Assembly: GCA_003151895.1 (NCBI GenBank)
Contig: PLYX01000080.1
Coordinates: forward strand, 1 to 13,802
DNA: 13,802 nt
Direction of reading: 5' to 3'
From: Solirubrobacterales bacterium
GTDB taxonomy: Bacteria; Actinomycetota; Thermoleophilia; Solirubrobacterales; Solirubrobacteraceae
The notes beneath the pieces are model-generated. The model had not been told where the DNA came from and made no database searches. It saw only the letters and a program-made list of their open reading frames with translations. Position 1 is the first letter of the stretch; each line of letters opens with the position of its first letter. Shown here piece after piece: positions 13,102-13,802 of this stretch. A program made the position numbers and the translations under genes.

Positions 13102-13719
13102 TCAGGTGACGTCGATAGTCTCGACGTCGTAGTCACCGTCGGGCAGTGCGAGGCGGACGTGGACGATGCCGGGACGGGGGAGCGCGTAGCGCACCCTGAA
13201 TCCGCCATTGCTGGCGTTCGTGGACGCGAGCTCATACCACGGTCCTGATTCCCACCTGCCTTCGACGATGATGGGGCCACTTTCGCCTGAGGGCAGCGTG
13301 CCGGTGACCGTCATGTATGTGCCACGCGGCACCGAACTTGGGCCGCTCATCGTGGTGTAGCGCGGCGAGGGAGGTGCAGGCGTGGGCCCAGTGATCGTGC
13401 GCTGGGCGGAATGGTTGAGCGCACCGCTGTAATACGCCACTGCGGCTGCGACCAGTATGAGCGCCCCGAGGGTCTCTCTCCACGTTCGGCGCTTACCGAC
13501 GGCTCTTGGGCGGTACCGCGTGGGTGCACGACTGGTTGAGCGCGTGGTCCCGAAGGAGCTCTGGCGCTGCGCGTTTGACCATTTGGCGGAGTCTCGCTCG
13601 CTACCGCCGGTTTTTGGGCTGGGCCGCGTGGGTGCAGGACTGGTTGAGCGCGTGGTCCCCAAGAAGCTCTGGCGCTCTGCGTCTGTCCATTTGGCCCAGT
13701 CTCGCTCGCGCCAGCCCAT
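13102..13719 (-). CDS. Membrane-anchored protein with duplicated N-terminal motif and extracytoplasmic beta domain
   Basis: 205 residues from ATG 13719, preceded by GAGAGA 8 bases upstream. Residues 3-74 are two copies of a 36-residue unit: WRERDWAKWTDAERQSFLGT then SERDSAKWSNAQRQSSFGTT, each ending RSTS.APTR. A Lys/Arg cluster (GKRRTWR) precedes one transmembrane helix (about 83-101, ETLGALILVAAAVAYYSG), so the repeats should be cytoplasmic. A Pro-rich linker leads to a beta-strand domain (about 122-205: YTTMSGPSSVPRGTYMTVTG, then GPIIVEGRW...WYELASTNASNGGFRVRY) resembling an Ig-like or similar carbohydrate/adhesion-type fold. The 'RERDWAKWTDAERQ' element occurs at the start of assorted membrane proteins in Thermoleophilia, from memory. 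No enzymatic role visible. The divergent second copy and its lost Trp suggest relaxed selection on one copy. Confidence 0.75.
   Translation of the reverse strand: MGWRERDWAKWTDAERQSFLGTTRSTSPAPTRPSPKTGGSERDSAKWSNAQRQSSFGTTRSTSRAPTRYRPRAVGKRRTWRETLGALILVAAAVAYYSGALNHSAQRTITGPTPAPPSPRYTTMSGPSSVPRGTYMTVTGTLPSGESGPIIVEGRWESGPWYELASTNASNGGFRVRYALPRPGIVHVRLALPDGDYDVETIDVT
13503..13718 (-). repeat. Two-copy 108-bp in-frame tandem duplication
   Basis: Unit A (13503-13610) and unit B (13611-13718) align without gaps. Shared blocks include CCGCGTGGGTGCA, ACTGGTTGAGCGCGTGGTCC, AGCTCTGGCGCT and GTCTCGCTCG. The length is 36 codons, so the reading frame is kept. It lies at the extreme 5' end of the membrane-protein gene. 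Confidence 0.85.
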
Positions 13720-13743
13720 GAGATAAGTCTCTCTAGTCCCTCA

Positions 13744-13780
13744 CCCGTCGAGGCTTGGCTTCAGCTTCGGGGCCGACGGG
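13744..13780. repeat. Inverted repeat upstream of the membrane-protein gene
   Basis: CCCGTCG (13744-13750) and CGACGGG (13774-13780) are perfect 7-bp arms around 23 bases. It sits 25 bases before the ATG at 13719 (minus strand), where it could be an operator or the terminator of an upstream gene outside the window. No T-run is present. Confidence 0.3.
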
Positions 13781-13802
13781 AGCTGCAAGCGCTTGGGTCC
13801 CG

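Overview
High-GC DNA from an actinobacterium. Evidence includes the GC-rich third codon positions, frequent GTG starts, TANNNT boxes 6-9 bases ahead of start codons (leaderless transcripts), and a MobF relaxase and small MerR-like helix-turn-helix protein of actinobacterial plasmid/ICE type. The N-terminal motif of the last gene (RERDWAKWTDAERQ) recalls Thermoleophilia/Solirubrobacterales proteins; that placement is from memory and tentative. The window looks like an accessory island or integrated mobilizable element, not core genome.

Layout. (1) 1-187: 3' end of an IS5-family transposase and probably the end of that insertion sequence. (2) 384-4184: defence-like cassette. A one-pass membrane protein converges on a small winged-helix-like protein. 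Divergent from the latter, four co-directional genes follow: a small Cys/His protein, a variant PD-(D/E)XK-like protein, a clearer PD-(D/E)XK nuclease, and, overlapping it by 7 bases, a gene broken by one frameshift. (3) 4231-6084, opposite strand: a protein with a Gly/Ala-rich hydrophobic N-terminus (faintly Abi-alpha-like) behind a protein with a HEPN-type RX4H motif. (4) 6204-9222: MobF (TrwC/TraA-type) relaxase-helicase gene split by one missing base, and a leader rich in repeats, including a perfect 12-bp inverted repeat, that is the best candidate for oriT. (5) 9223-11040: excisionase-like DNA-binding protein, a compound dyad, a Schlafen/AlbA_2 ATP-binding regulator, and an array of 10-bp repeats starting at its stop codon. 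(6) 11041-13802: apparently non-coding spacer, a secreted chymotrypsin-fold serine protease, and a membrane-anchored protein with a 36-residue tandem duplication.

How they may work together (inference): parts 4 and 5 are a transfer/regulation module carrying parts 2 and 3 as nuclease and abortive-infection-like cargo. The protease and the membrane protein may be resident chromosomal genes beyond the element. Two genes carry single-base deletions in or beside short G/C runs, so either the element is decaying or the sequence has indel errors. No tRNA, rRNA, CRISPR array or integrase was seen.
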